In this document: positions 1-8,354 of the stretch, piece after piece
Layout: each line of letters begins with the position of its first letter
How positions within the stretch are numbered: the stretch's first letter is position 1
Source: Paenibacillus guangzhouensis
Lineage (GTDB): Bacteria > Bacillota > Bacilli > Paenibacillales > Paenibacillaceae
Assembly (NCBI RefSeq): GCF_009363075.1
Contig: NZ_CP045293.1
Coordinates: forward strand, 682,001 to 746,000
Direction of reading: 5' to 3'
Length of the DNA stretch: 64,000 nucleotides
Notes under the pieces: model-generated
Told to the model about the DNA's origin: nothing
What the model saw: the letters and a program-made list of their open reading frames with translations, nothing else
The model's database searches: none
Program-made: the position numbers and the translations under genes

Positions 1-1878
1 CCGCATGATGGCTATATGAAAGGTCTGGTCATCGGAGATAGTGGGGACCTTGATCCTGAGAAATTTCGTGATTTCTCGAAGCTTGGGCTTACGCATATTC
101 TCGCGATATCGGGAACTCATGTCGCCGTCTATGTCGGGTTCTTCTTGTGGCTGTTCCGGCGTCTTCGTCTAACGAGAGAGACAAGCCTTCTTATTGTTAT
201 TGGCCTTATCCCTCCCTATGTATTGCTCTCAGGTGCTTCGCCGTCCGTTATTCGTGCGGGAATCATGGCGATGATCTCGCTCTATGCGCTCCGGCGGCAA
301 TGGCTTAAGGATGGATTGCACATTCTAAGTCTCGCAGCATTCTTGATGCTGCTCTGGAATCCGTATCAAGTGCTGGATGTAAGCTTCCAGCTTTCCTTTA
401 TTGTCACTGCTGGACTGATCTTATGGGTTCCGCCACTGCAGCGATTGCTGCCCATCAGGTCGAAGGCGATCGCGAGCCTCGTGTCGATTACTTGTGTCGC
501 CCAGATTGTATCGTTTCCAGTAACCATCTATTATTTCAACCAAGTGTCATGGCTCTCATTGATCGCTAATTTTGTGCTCGTTCCCTTCATTAGTCTGATC
601 ATCTTACCGCTTGGGACATTCGCTCTAGCGGGGAGTTACATTCATATTGCCGCTGCAAAAGTTCTCGTATGGCCGACGGAATGGTTAAATGGGTGGACGT
701 TTCAATTGATCGAGTGGCTCAATGCTTCGAGGCATTTTATTATGACTTGGCCCACGCCACCGGTGTGGTGGATTGTGGTCTATTATGGGCTTATTGGGCT
801 TGGATTCGCTCATCTCAACAAGATGTCATTAACGGCTGTTCAAAGGACACCGGCGCAGGCCGTGTCCGAAGAAGAGACAGTACCTCTGACGTCGTCCGAA
901 TCGTTGTCCAAGCGTCTTCACCCAAACAGGATCGCATTACGCACAATTTTGCTGCGCACTTCATATTTTATCGCGATCGCCTTGATTCTTGTCTATGCAT
1001 ACCAACCAATGCTCTTGAATCGGGAAGGTAATGTTCAATTTATTGATGTCGGACAAGGAGACAGTATTCTGATTCGGACGCCGTCTGGGAAGATAATGCT
1101 GATCGATGGCGGAGGAACGGTACGGTTCAATAAACCAGCAGATCGCTGGAAGGCTAGACAGGATCCTTATGAGGTAGGCCGTAAGACCTTGGTCCCGTTG
1201 TTGAAGCAGAGAGGGGTTCAGCAGATCGATGTATTAATCATGACGCATGAAGATCAAGACCATGCTGGAGGACTGCAAGCAGTAATAGAAGAAATTCCTG
1301 TTCATGCTTTTGTATTTAATGGTACGCTGAAGGAAAATCAACCGATCTCGAAGCTGTTCCGGACCGCAATTGCATTAGGTATTCCACTCTATGCTGCTGG
1401 TGAACCCGCCTCGTTGCGTATGGATGATGAGACGTCGCTTACATTCCTGTCTCCCTCCGCAACATTCATGAATAATGCGCGTATAACGAAGATGGATGAA
1501 CAAAACGATGCGTCTGTCGCCTTCCTATTACATATCAAACAATCTACTTTTTTATTTACAGGCGATATGGGCGTTAACGTTGAGCAGGAGATTCTGGATC
1601 GATTGGGCTTAGAGCAAGGGGGATCCCAGCGAATCGACGTCCTTAAGGTTGCACATCACGGCAGCAAGACATCATCCTCTGACGCATGGCTTCAGTTCTG
1701 GAGGCCGCAAGCGGCAGTCATTTCCGTCGGAGAGAAGAATTTGTACGGACACCCGAGCCCGATCGTGATGGAACGATTGCAGGCGAACCGCATTCAAGTG
1801 TTTCGTACGGATCAACAAGGTGAGATTCAGATGAAAGTGACAAATGTGGGGATTCAAGTTCGGCAGAAGAATCCATAG
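1..1878 (+). CDS. comEC: ComEC/Rec2 DNA uptake channel, 3' part (start lies before the window)
   Basis: The frame is open from base 1, so the gene is cut by the window edge; 625 C-terminal residues are visible. ComEC is the inner-membrane channel for single-stranded DNA in natural transformation. Counting from the first in-window ATG at 16, a hydrophobic competence domain with the ISGTH motif (about residues 31-35) and many membrane helices is followed by a C-terminal metallo-beta-lactamase-like domain: GQGDS at about 346, HEDQDH at 411-416 and HHGSK at 547-551. The metal-binding motifs look intact. The N-terminal OB-fold part is outside the window. comEC directly upstream of the holA-rpsT-gpr block is the usual Bacillus order, although here a sigma/anti-sigma pair sits in between. 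Confidence 0.95.
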   Translation, partial: PHDGYMKGLVIGDSGDLDPEKFRDFSKLGLTHILAISGTHVAVYVGFFLWLFRRLRLTRETSLLIVIGLIPPYVLLSGASPSVIRAGIMAMISLYALRRQWLKDGLHILSLAAFLMLLWNPYQVLDVSFQLSFIVTAGLILWVPPLQRLLPIRSKAIASLVSITCVAQIVSFPVTIYYFNQVSWLSLIANFVLVPFISLIILPLGTFALAGSYIHIAAAKVLVWPTEWLNGWTFQLIEWLNASRHFIMTWPTPPVWWIVVYYGLIGLGFAHLNKMSLTAVQRTPAQAVSEEETVPLTSSESLSKRLHPNRIALRTILLRTSYFIAIALILVYAYQPMLLNREGNVQFIDVGQGDSILIRTPSGKIMLIDGGGTVRFNKPADRWKARQDPYEVGRKTLVPLLKQRGVQQIDVLIMTHEDQDHAGGLQAVIEEIPVHAFVFNGTLKENQPISKLFRTAIALGIPLYAAGEPASLRMDDETSLTFLSPSATFMNNARITKMDEQNDASVAFLLHIKQSTFLFTGDMGVNVEQEILDRLGLEQGGSQRIDVLKVAHHGSKTSSSDAWLQFWRPQAAVISVGEKNLYGHPSPIVMERLQANRIQVFRTDQQGEIQMKVTNVGIQVRQKNP

Positions 1879-1988
1879 GAAAGTGGTCGTGCCTATCATT
1901 TTCTGATATCCTTAGACAAGACTCTAGTCGTCATCTCGTGACGAAATGAAGATTACCAAATTTTTATGAAGAAATATCGAAGCAACAT

Positions 1989-2015
1989 TGCAACAAATTG
2001 AGGCATCATGCCGTC
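1989..2015 (+). promoter_or_regulatory. Possible ECF-type promoter of the sigma factor gene
   Basis: TTGCAAC ends at 1994 and CGTC lies at 2012-2015, with 17 bases between AAC and CGT. This resembles the sigma-W class TGAAAC-N16-CGTA with one extra spacer base and one changed -35 base. Such a site ahead of an ECF sigma gene would fit autoregulation. The match is imperfect, so this is a suggestion only. Confidence 0.35.
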
Positions 2016-2046
2016 TGTAATGTTGCAAGAGAGGAGGATCCTAGTA

Positions 2047-2592
2047 GTGGTAGAGCAACAACTCATTCGAGCTGCTCAGTCGGGCGATCGCGACGCACTC
2101 ATTACTCTATTGCGCAATATTGAAACCCATGTATATCGCACGGCCTATTATATTCTAAATAATGAGCAGGATGCTATGGATGCTTCTCAGGAGGCATTAA
2201 TCCGTATCTATACGAAAATTAATTCTTATGAAGAGAAGGCTCAGTTCAAGACTTGGGTGCAACGCATTGTAACGAATATTTGTATTGATAAATTTCGACG
2301 CACAAAGCCATCGGTCTCTATTGAGGAACATGAACTCGTGTTCAAGGGGGACGACAATGTGGAACGTGAGGTTCTATCCACATATGTTGCCAAGGACATT
2401 CAAGAGGCGATCGAGAAGCTTCCCGAACACCATCGTGCGGTCGTCGTACTGAGATATTTACAAGATTTCTCCTACAATGAAATTGCAGATTCACTGAACT
2501 TGCCCTTAAATACAGTGAAGTCGTATTTATTCAGGGCAAGGCAACAATTACAAAGCTTACTTCAAGATTATCAGAAGGGTGGTGTTCGATGA
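2047..2592 (+). CDS. ECF-family RNA polymerase sigma factor (SigW-like)
   Basis: 181 residues, typical for an ECF sigma factor: region 2 (ALITLLRNIETHVYRTAYYI, then a DAMDASQEALIRIY stretch and FKTWVQRIVTNICIDKFRR) and region 4 (LPEHHRAVVVLRYLQDFSYNEIADSL, then NTVKSYLFRAR). An upstream ATG at 2008 is in frame, but I chose GTG at 2047 because AGGAGG lies about ten bases before it. The stop overlaps the start of the next gene (ATGA), a translationally coupled sigma/anti-sigma pair. A sigma-W-type promoter stands ahead of nfeD-floA at 45591 in this same window, so this protein is a candidate to read it. That link is inference; which ECF subgroup it belongs to cannot be settled here. Confidence 0.9.
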   Translation: MVEQQLIRAAQSGDRDALITLLRNIETHVYRTAYYILNNEQDAMDASQEALIRIYTKINSYEEKAQFKTWVQRIVTNICIDKFRRTKPSVSIEEHELVFKGDDNVEREVLSTYVAKDIQEAIEKLPEHHRAVVVLRYLQDFSYNEIADSLNLPLNTVKSYLFRARQQLQSLLQDYQKGGVR

Positions 2593-3854
2593 TGAATTGT
2601 CCAGAGGTGATGGAATTAATGAATAGATATTTGGATGCTGATCTTAATGAGTTGGAATCCACTCACCTGATGGAACATCTGAAGCAATGTTCGGATTGTT
2701 CCGAAATGTTCGAACGCCTGAGACACCTATCTGCTGAACTCGAGAATATGCCGAAAGTTATGCCGAAGTATAGTCTTGTCGATGCCATCATGCCACAGCT
2801 TGACCAAATTGATCGAGAACGTGAACATCAAATGATGCCAGAGAAATCGCAGAAGGTTGTTCCGATGAAGCCGCGTTTCTGGGAACGTCTCTCCTTCCGG
2901 TCTATTGGCGGCGTAGTTGCAGCCGGCATTATCGTAGGACTATTTATGGTTACGTATAAGCCGGATACCGCTCAACAAGCAGACATGGAGTTAATGAGTT
3001 CACAAGAATCAGCGGCAGTGGATAAGAAGGTCGAGATGCAGATCGATGCGTCGTCTCCTTCAACCAGCCAAGTTCCAACGGGATCAGCCGAGCAAGCTGT
3101 CCCCCAAGATGACGTGACGGGTACCGAGAAAAAGGATGCGGAGAATCCGGACGCCCGATCTGCAGATGCTGCTTCGAAGGAAGAGCCGACAGTTGCTGGC
3201 ACCAAATCGGGAACGACAGGTGACGCGTCAAAAGCTCATCAAGGCAATACGGATTCTACCGGCGGTACGTCTGGTAATCAGGGGATAGCTGATACGAAGC
3301 CCGCTGTGGGATCCAAATCAGGCAATGACAGCTCTAATACAGGTGATTTGGCGAACCCGACGCCTCCAACGAAACAAGATCAAGATCAACAGGGTCAACA
3401 GGGTACGGGCGGTGACTCGCAGCGCAATGATGGGGGTACATCCAGTAATGCAAACCTTGAGGAAGGACAGCCCGTGACGGTGGAGATTGAAACGGGTGAG
3501 CCACGCAGCTTGAAATCCGATGGGGGAGATCAAGGCTTAACTTCGTTCTTGGCCGTCGACGAATATGACACGGCGAATCCGGATTCCCGCGTGGAGGCGA
3601 CCACATCGAACGGCGCATTCCGAGCCGTATTTGAGAAGAACAAGTTCGTCATATACAATGCCAAGAACAAAGAGCTTTATACACAGAAGCTCCTAGACGG
3701 CGTATTCGCAAACCCGGTGTGGGCGAAGGACAATAAAACGTTAACCTATACGTTTACCCCTCGCAAAGCAGACGGTCAATTGGGTGAGGAACAAGTGGTA
3801 CAAGTTAAAGTGAAAGAAAAAGAGAAAGAAAAAACCAAGAAGTCCAAATCATAA
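2589..3854 (+). CDS. Membrane-anchored zinc-finger anti-sigma factor
   Basis: 421 residues. The N-terminus carries the anti-sigma zinc-binding motif H30-x3-C34-x2-C37 (HLKQCSDC), the part expected to hold the ECF sigma factor encoded just upstream (4-bp overlap). A single membrane segment (about residues 105-123, SIGGVVAAGIIVGLFMVTY) is followed by a long Ser/Thr/Gly/Asp/Gln-rich low-complexity stretch (about 140-320), a short beta-rich stretch (about 345-395) and a Lys/Glu-rich tail. With one helix, the C-terminal two thirds should lie outside the membrane. Known RsiW-type anti-sigmas are about half this length, so the long extracytoplasmic part is unusual and may be a wall-facing sensor; that is inference. 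Confidence 0.88.
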   Translation: MMNCPEVMELMNRYLDADLNELESTHLMEHLKQCSDCSEMFERLRHLSAELENMPKVMPKYSLVDAIMPQLDQIDREREHQMMPEKSQKVVPMKPRFWERLSFRSIGGVVAAGIIVGLFMVTYKPDTAQQADMELMSSQESAAVDKKVEMQIDASSPSTSQVPTGSAEQAVPQDDVTGTEKKDAENPDARSADAASKEEPTVAGTKSGTTGDASKAHQGNTDSTGGTSGNQGIADTKPAVGSKSGNDSSNTGDLANPTPPTKQDQDQQGQQGTGGDSQRNDGGTSSNANLEEGQPVTVEIETGEPRSLKSDGGDQGLTSFLAVDEYDTANPDSRVEATTSNGAFRAVFEKNKFVIYNAKNKELYTQKLLDGVFANPVWAKDNKTLTYTFTPRKADGQLGEEQVVQVKVKEKEKEKTKKSKS

Positions 3855-4152
3855 TTTTTATTCGAATTGTATGCACACATTGCTGCGGCCGCCGTATACT
3901 ATACCATGAAGTCTGCGGCGCCCCTTGCGTCGTATGACCGTTCGCTAAGAAGAACCGGACTTCTTCGCGAATGTTTATATAGATGCTGTGGGACAGAGGG
4001 ATTATGCTGATGGTTCAGTGTAATCCCTTTGTTGTTGTGCGGCGAATCGGAATGAGGTCATTTCCTTTGCGAGGGATGGCCTTTTTTGATAGTATAGATT
4101 TTATAAGTTTTCGGGGTTATATTGTTGCTAGCCTTGCAGAGGGGGAACGGGC
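3855..4152. other. Gap between anti-sigma gene and holA
   Basis: About 298 bases without a convincing gene. It holds an imperfect hairpin at 3941-3971 (TTCGCTAAGAAG against CTTCTTCGCGAA, 11 of 12 bases matching) without a clear T-run, and a better terminator at 4055-4087. The open frame on the + strand from 3983 has no ribosome site and overlaps the holA start, so I do not call it. Confidence 0.6.
4055..4087 (+). terminator. Rho-independent terminator before holA
   Basis: GGTCAT with TCC pairs with GGGATGGCC (one wobble and one bulge), followed by a six-T run. It probably ends the sigma/anti-sigma transcript. Confidence 0.65.
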
Positions 4153-5178
4153 TTGGATGCCAAAACAGCATTAAGAGATATTCACAAAGGTAATATACAG
4201 CCGGTTTATGTCTGCTACGGGACCGAAAAATATAGAATGGAAGAGTTCGTCCAGACGCTTACGAAACAACTCATTGAAGAAGAGCATCGAGATTTTGCGC
4301 TCAGCAAATACGATCTTGGCGAAGTGCCAATTGATACGGTGATCGATGAAGCGCAAACGTTGCCTTTTCTCGTTCCGCGTAAACTGATTGTCGTACGCGA
4401 TCCTTCCATCTTTATGGCTGGAGGGAAAGAATCTGGGAAAATTGAGCATCGCGTTGAGCATTTGATGGCTTATCTGAGTAGTCCTGCCGAATACAGCGTC
4501 ATTGTCTTCATGATTCAAGGTGAGAAGCTGGACGAGCGGAAAAAAGTAGTGAAGACGGTGAAGGAAAAGGGAGCTGTCATTTCATTCATGCCTCTCAGTG
4601 CGGAGGAGCTGCTGAAATGGGTGGAGAAGGAAGCGGAGAAGAATGGAGCTCAGATGGCTCCACAAGTCGCTGAATTACTCGTGAATCATGCAGGAACGCA
4701 TCTGCAGACGTTAGCGGCGGAGATTCGTAAGTTAAGTCTCTATGTAGGAACAGGGGGAACAATTGAAGCACAGGTCGTAAGAGAACTGGTCGTTCGGAAT
4801 ACTGAGCAGAACATCTTCGCACTCATCGAGGAGATCGCGAACCTTCGCGTGGACCGTGCGTTATCGATTCTCTACGATCTGCTGAAGCAGCGGGAAGAGC
4901 CGATCAAGATCATCGCGCTCATCGCCAGACAGTTCCGCATTATGCTGCAGGTGAAAGAACTGACGAGACAGAGCTATTCCGCTCAACAGATTGCTTCCCA
5001 GGTAGGTCTGCATCCTTATGCGGTCAAGTTAGCGAGCGAACAAGCTCGGAAGTTCGAGGCGCAGCGGCTTGCTGCAATCTTATCCAGCATTGCGGAATTG
5101 GATTATGAGATTAAGACAGGCCGAAGAGATAAGGTACTTGGCCTAGAATTATTCCTGCTGCGTCTTGCTGCATCGTAA
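4153..5178 (+). CDS. holA: DNA polymerase III delta subunit (clamp loader)
   Basis: 341 residues, the family's normal length. HolA (YqeN in B. subtilis) opens the beta sliding clamp as part of the clamp-loader complex. Recognisable segments are the N-terminal KGNIQPVYVCYGTEKYRMEE, the FLVPRKLIVVRDPSIF segment after about residue 70, and the C-terminal helical part ending in LGLELFLLRLAAS. The start is TTG at 4153, preceded by GAGGGGGAA at 4138-4146; no ATG in a suitable place fits. Followed by a terminator shared with the convergent rpsT. The comEC-holA-rpsT-gpr context supports the call. Confidence 0.95.
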   Translation: MDAKTALRDIHKGNIQPVYVCYGTEKYRMEEFVQTLTKQLIEEEHRDFALSKYDLGEVPIDTVIDEAQTLPFLVPRKLIVVRDPSIFMAGGKESGKIEHRVEHLMAYLSSPAEYSVIVFMIQGEKLDERKKVVKTVKEKGAVISFMPLSAEELLKWVEKEAEKNGAQMAPQVAELLVNHAGTHLQTLAAEIRKLSLYVGTGGTIEAQVVRELVVRNTEQNIFALIEEIANLRVDRALSILYDLLKQREEPIKIIALIARQFRIMLQVKELTRQSYSAQQIASQVGLHPYAVKLASEQARKFEAQRLAAILSSIAELDYEIKTGRRDKVLGLELFLLRLAAS

Positions 5179-5186
5179 TAAAACAC

Positions 5187-5224
5187 AAAAAAGTCCTTGA
5201 GAATAAATTCTCGAGGACTTTTTT
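5187..5224. terminator. Bidirectional terminator between holA and rpsT
   Basis: An A-run, then GTCCTTGAGAA, a short loop, TTCTCGAGGAC and a T-run. The palindrome has A's on one side and T's on the other, so it can end both the rightward holA transcript and the leftward rpsT transcript. Confidence 0.9.
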
Positions 5225-5234
5225 CTTCGCTTCC

Positions 5235-5507
5235 TTACGCTTGTGCGGAAAGAGCGTTTAATTTTTTCGCTAAGCGAGATTTCTTACGAGCTGCTGCATT
5301 TTTATGGATTAAGCCTTTAGTTACAGCTTTGTCCAGCTTTTTGGAAGCAACTTGAATTGCACTTTTAGCAGCTTCAACTTCGTTACCAGCTACAGCTACA
5401 TCAGCAGCTTTAACAGCTGTACGAAGAGCGGATTTTTGAGAAGCGTTAAGTAAACGACGTTTTTCGTTTGTTTTCACACGTTTAACAGCGGATTTAATGT
5501 TTGGCAT
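5235..5507 (-). CDS. rpsT: 30S ribosomal protein S20
   Basis: 90 residues beginning [18 protein letters not shown], the hallmark of S20, and Lys/Ala-rich throughout. S20 binds 16S rRNA and is needed for 30S assembly. The frame is open further upstream to 5588, but the true start is the ATG at 5507: AGGAGGTGA sits just before it and the conserved protein begins there. Transcribed opposite to its neighbours, as in Bacillus. Confidence 0.97.
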   Translation of the reverse strand: MPNIKSAVKRVKTNEKRRLLNASQKSALRTAVKAADVAVAGNEVEAAKSAIQVASKKLDKAVTKGLIHKNAAARKKSRLAKKLNALSAQA

Positions 5508-5578
5508 TGCATTCACCTCCTGTAAGGCATCACTACCTACAATAACTAGAATCCAAAAGAGATTCCACAACTTAAAAC

Positions 5579-5607
5579 ATTCTATCATGCAGGTTATTAA
5601 AAATCAA
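5579..5607 (-). promoter_or_regulatory. Sigma-A promoter of rpsT
   Basis: On the minus strand TTGATT (5607-5602), a 17-base spacer, then TAGAAT (5584-5579). This leaves an rpsT leader of roughly 65 bases. Confidence 0.65.
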
Positions 5608-5639
5608 GGAAAGAATCCAGGCTTGTCTTACAGCGGGTT

Positions 5640-5669
5640 GAATAATCGAAGCGTGCAACTCGCACACTA
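5640..5669 (+). promoter_or_regulatory. Candidate sigma-G promoter of gpr
   Basis: GAATA at 5640-5644, an 18-base spacer, and CACACTA at 5663-5669. The forespore sigma-G consensus is GNATR, 17-18 bases, CATNNTA, so only one -10 base differs. gpr is a known sigma-F/sigma-G gene in Bacillus, which supports the reading. Confidence 0.6.
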
Positions 5670-5697
5670 GGGGAAATACCTACAGAGGAGAATATCG

Positions 5698-6705
5698 ATG
5701 AACGATAATTTAGACTTGCAGCAATACTCCGTGCGAACCGATCTGGCTTTAGAAGCAAAGGAAATGGCTGCGGCCACGCATGGTTCTCAAATTCCCGGCG
5801 TGCTTGAACAAATCGAAGAAGATCGCGGAATCAAAGTGACACGTATCGATGTCGAGAGCGAAGCGGGTGCAAGGGTGCTTGGACGTGTGCAAGGCCATTA
5901 TATTACGCTTGAAGTACCTGAGCTTCGGAATAAAGATACCGATCTTCAGGATCGTGTCGCGACGAAGTTCGCTCAAGAGTTCGCTGCCTTTCTGACGAAG
6001 CTTGGGATCAAGGAGATGGACAAGGTGTTGATCGTGGGTCTCGGTAACTGGAACGTTACGCCGGACTCCCTCGGGCCGCTTGTCGTCGAGAATACCATGA
6101 TTACGAGGCATTACTTTGAATTAACACCGGATCAAGTGAGTCCAGGATACCGACCTGTGAGTGCGGTCGCACCAGGCGTGCTCGGGATCACAGGAATCGA
6201 ATCGAGCGAGATTGTTCAAGGGATTATCGATAAAATCAAACCGGATCTGGTAATTGCGATCGATGCACTGGCCTCGAAGGCGCTCGAACGCGTCAATACG
6301 ACCATTCAAATTGCTGACATCGGCATTCACCCGGGATCTGGCATTGGCAATAAACGAAGAGGGTTAACGAAAGAAATTCTTGGCATTCCGTGCATCGCTA
6401 TAGGTGTGCCAACAGTCTGCTATGCATCCACCATCGTGAACAATGCGATTGAGATGATGCGTGCGCATTTCCAACAGGAGACGAATAAGACGAAGGAAAT
6501 CATGGGCATGCTCGATGATATCCCTGAGAACGACCGCTTGATGCTCGTGAAGGAAGTATTGCAGCCACTGGGGCATGATCTCATCGTCACACCGAAGGAA
6601 ATCGATGAATTCATCGAGGATATCGCGAATATTATCGCCAGCGGATTGAACGCAGCGCTGCACCAAGCTGTGGATATGGACAACGTTGGGGCATATACGC
6701 ACTAA
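5698..6705 (+). CDS. gpr: GPR germination protease (spore protein endopeptidase)
   Basis: 335 residues. GPR degrades the small acid-soluble DNA-binding proteins of the spore core at germination. It begins with a short propeptide-like stretch before SVRTDLALEA, the region of the activating self-cleavage in Bacillus GPR. Other family segments seen are VGLGNWNVTPDSLGP, APGVLGITGIES and DLVIAIDALASK. Ribosome site GAGGAG at 5684-5689 ahead of the ATG. Likely expressed only in the forespore from the promoter at 5640. Followed by a repeat-bearing gap and then spoIIP. Confidence 0.96.
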   Translation: MNDNLDLQQYSVRTDLALEAKEMAAATHGSQIPGVLEQIEEDRGIKVTRIDVESEAGARVLGRVQGHYITLEVPELRNKDTDLQDRVATKFAQEFAAFLTKLGIKEMDKVLIVGLGNWNVTPDSLGPLVVENTMITRHYFELTPDQVSPGYRPVSAVAPGVLGITGIESSEIVQGIIDKIKPDLVIAIDALASKALERVNTTIQIADIGIHPGSGIGNKRRGLTKEILGIPCIAIGVPTVCYASTIVNNAIEMMRAHFQQETNKTKEIMGMLDDIPENDRLMLVKEVLQPLGHDLIVTPKEIDEFIEDIANIIASGLNAALHQAVDMDNVGAYTH

Positions 6706-7062
6706 GCCCCTCCTCCCCTTCCCTCCTCCCCTCTCCAAAATCGAATCCCTCCGATTGCAAAAGGGGGGGAGGTATAGGTTGAAAGCCTTTGAAATGAATA
6801 TGAAAGGGGGAGGGGGCATCTCACGGAGGAGTTTACGTCCGCTCTTTGGTAGCCATTTGCATCCTTGTGTCTAATCAAAAAGCAAATGGCGGACAAGAAG
6901 CGGCAGGAGTGAGACGCCCCTTCCCTGCAATCCATTCATTTCTATTAGTCTTTCATATTTCCCCCTCTCTACTTTTTCAAACCTATGGATTCGATTTTGG
7001 TTCTACTTGCTAGATTCTCCTCATAGGCTTAAGTATCGCTAGATTTACAGGAGGAGATATGA
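6706..7062. other. Gap between gpr and spoIIP with structured DNA
   Basis: 357 bases without a convincing gene. It starts with a nearly pure pyrimidine tract (about 6706-6735) that can pair with the G-rich stretch at 6764-6774 around an AATCG...CGATT inner stem, possibly the gpr terminator. It then holds copy 1 of the structured element (6792-6941). The last 120 bases before spoIIP are AT-rich, and I find no convincing mother-cell promoter there. Open frames on both strands across the element are artefacts of its inverted symmetry. Confidence 0.6.
6792..6941 (+). ncRNA. Structured repeat element, copy 1 (unidentified RNA-like motif)
   Basis: Nested stems: outer AAATGAAT (6792-6799) with ATTCATTT (6934-6941); P1 GGGGCATCTCAC (6813-6824) with GTGAGACGCCCC (6909-6920), one mismatch; P2 CCGCT (6839-6843) with AGCGG (6899-6903); P3 GCCATTTGC (6852-6860) with GCAAATGGC (6882-6890). 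Internal loops are CTTTGGTA (6844-6851) and GGACAAGA (6891-6898); the joining strand GGAGGAGTTTACGT is at 6825-6838. A second copy at 48667-48817 keeps the loops but changes many stem bases in pairs, which indicates selection on a folded molecule. I do not recognise it as a known riboswitch. It lies about 120 bases before spoIIP. The + orientation is assumed from copy 2, which is followed by a + strand terminator. Confidence 0.65.
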
Positions 7063-8331
7063 ATGAAGACCACCACATTTCAGACGATACATATTCCTAA
7101 ACTAAAGCGGCGGATGATGCAGATGCTCGTCACGGGCAGAACGTTTGCGGTCCTAACCATTTGCTCGATGCTCTTTTTTATATTGCTAGGACTTGGAACG
7201 ATGCTGCATAAGCAGGTCAATACGTCGCCAAGCACTTCCATGAAGGGATTTGCCGCAGCGGTTTCAAGTCACTTCTTTCTGGATATGATAGGAATGGAGA
7301 TTCCGCATATGAATGTCGCCTCAGAAGAGCCGATTCTATCAAAGCAAAAGATTGGCGCATTTCTGTTCCAAATGCTCACGAATGTGAATCCCATGGATCC
7401 CAAGAGCATGTTGTCGCATGAGATGCCTGGACTTGGCCGCGATGATGCCGTTCCGCTGCGTATTGGGGTTGGGAATGACACCATGACAGGTCCGGAAGAT
7501 TATCATGATGCAGCATTGCCGAAGGATGAGGCGCATCCGAATGATATGCCAACACCGACCGTAGACATTCCGAAGAAAGACGTCCCGACGATCCCGGAGA
7601 AAGTTCCAGCGAAGGATACGGATATTGGTAAAGCGGGGAATGATCCCAAGCAAGCAACCTCAGGTAAAAAGGTCGTATTCATCTATCACTCGCACAACAG
7701 AGAATCGTGGAATCCCGTCTTAGGGGAGACCGTCAAAGAACCATCGTCTTCGAAAAAAAATATAACACTCGTCGGAGAACGTATGGCGAAAACGCTCGAG
7801 AAGCTCGGTGTCGGTACCTTGCATTCGTCGACGGATTATATGACGACAATGAAATCGTACAGTTGGAATTATTCTTATAAATACTCCCGTGCAACGGTGA
7901 AAGAAGCTATGGCTCAGAATCAAGAACTGCAATACTTCTTCGATATCCATCGCGATTCGCAGAAGCGCGAGAAGACAACCGTTAGAATCAACGGCAAAGA
8001 TTATGCACAGGTGTTCTTCATTATTGGCCATGGGAACAAAAACTGGCGTCAGAACGAAGCATTCGCCAGCAAAATTCACGACAAACTTGAAAAGGAATAT
8101 CCAGGTATATCCCGTGGCGTATGGGGAAAGACATCGGCCAACGGCAATGGGGAATATAATCAATCCCTCTCTCCGAACAGCTTCCTGATTGAAATCGGCG
8201 GAGTAGATAATACGCTCGAAGAGAGTTATCGAACAGCAGATGTGCTAGCGCAGCTGATCGCAGATACGTATCGCAATGCAGAGAAAGTGAGCAGTCCTGC
8301 GAGCAGCAGCTCGGGGGCGAAGAATAAATAG
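7063..8331 (+). CDS. spoIIP: Stage II sporulation protein P (cell-wall hydrolase of engulfment)
   Basis: 422 residues. SpoIIP is the amidase/endopeptidase of the SpoIIDMP machine that thins septal peptidoglycan and drives engulfment of the forespore. One N-terminal membrane segment (about residues 28-48) anchors it; a Pro/Asp-rich linker follows (about 140-200), then the SpoIIP domain with VVFIYHSHNRESW (His209, His211, Glu214), FDIHRDSQKRE (His296) and LIEIGG (Glu377), the expected metal and catalytic residues. Ribosome site AGGAGGAG a few bases before the ATG. Expression is expected from sigma-E in the mother cell, but I could not point to a clean -10/-35. Confidence 0.96.
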   Translation: MKTTTFQTIHIPKLKRRMMQMLVTGRTFAVLTICSMLFFILLGLGTMLHKQVNTSPSTSMKGFAAAVSSHFFLDMIGMEIPHMNVASEEPILSKQKIGAFLFQMLTNVNPMDPKSMLSHEMPGLGRDDAVPLRIGVGNDTMTGPEDYHDAALPKDEAHPNDMPTPTVDIPKKDVPTIPEKVPAKDTDIGKAGNDPKQATSGKKVVFIYHSHNRESWNPVLGETVKEPSSSKKNITLVGERMAKTLEKLGVGTLHSSTDYMTTMKSYSWNYSYKYSRATVKEAMAQNQELQYFFDIHRDSQKREKTTVRINGKDYAQVFFIIGHGNKNWRQNEAFASKIHDKLEKEYPGISRGVWGKTSANGNGEYNQSLSPNSFLIEIGGVDNTLEESYRTADVLAQLIADTYRNAEKVSSPASSSSGAKNK

Positions 8332-8354
8332 AAGCACAAAAGGAGGCGTTCTCC

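Noticed and set aside
3983-4174. Open frame of 63 codons before holA
   Set aside because: No ribosome site, it crosses a likely terminator and overlaps the holA start; no recognisable protein.
6686-6935. Short open frames on both strands across the gpr-spoIIP gap
   Set aside because: They follow the symmetry of the structured element and the pyrimidine tract, and have no ribosome sites.
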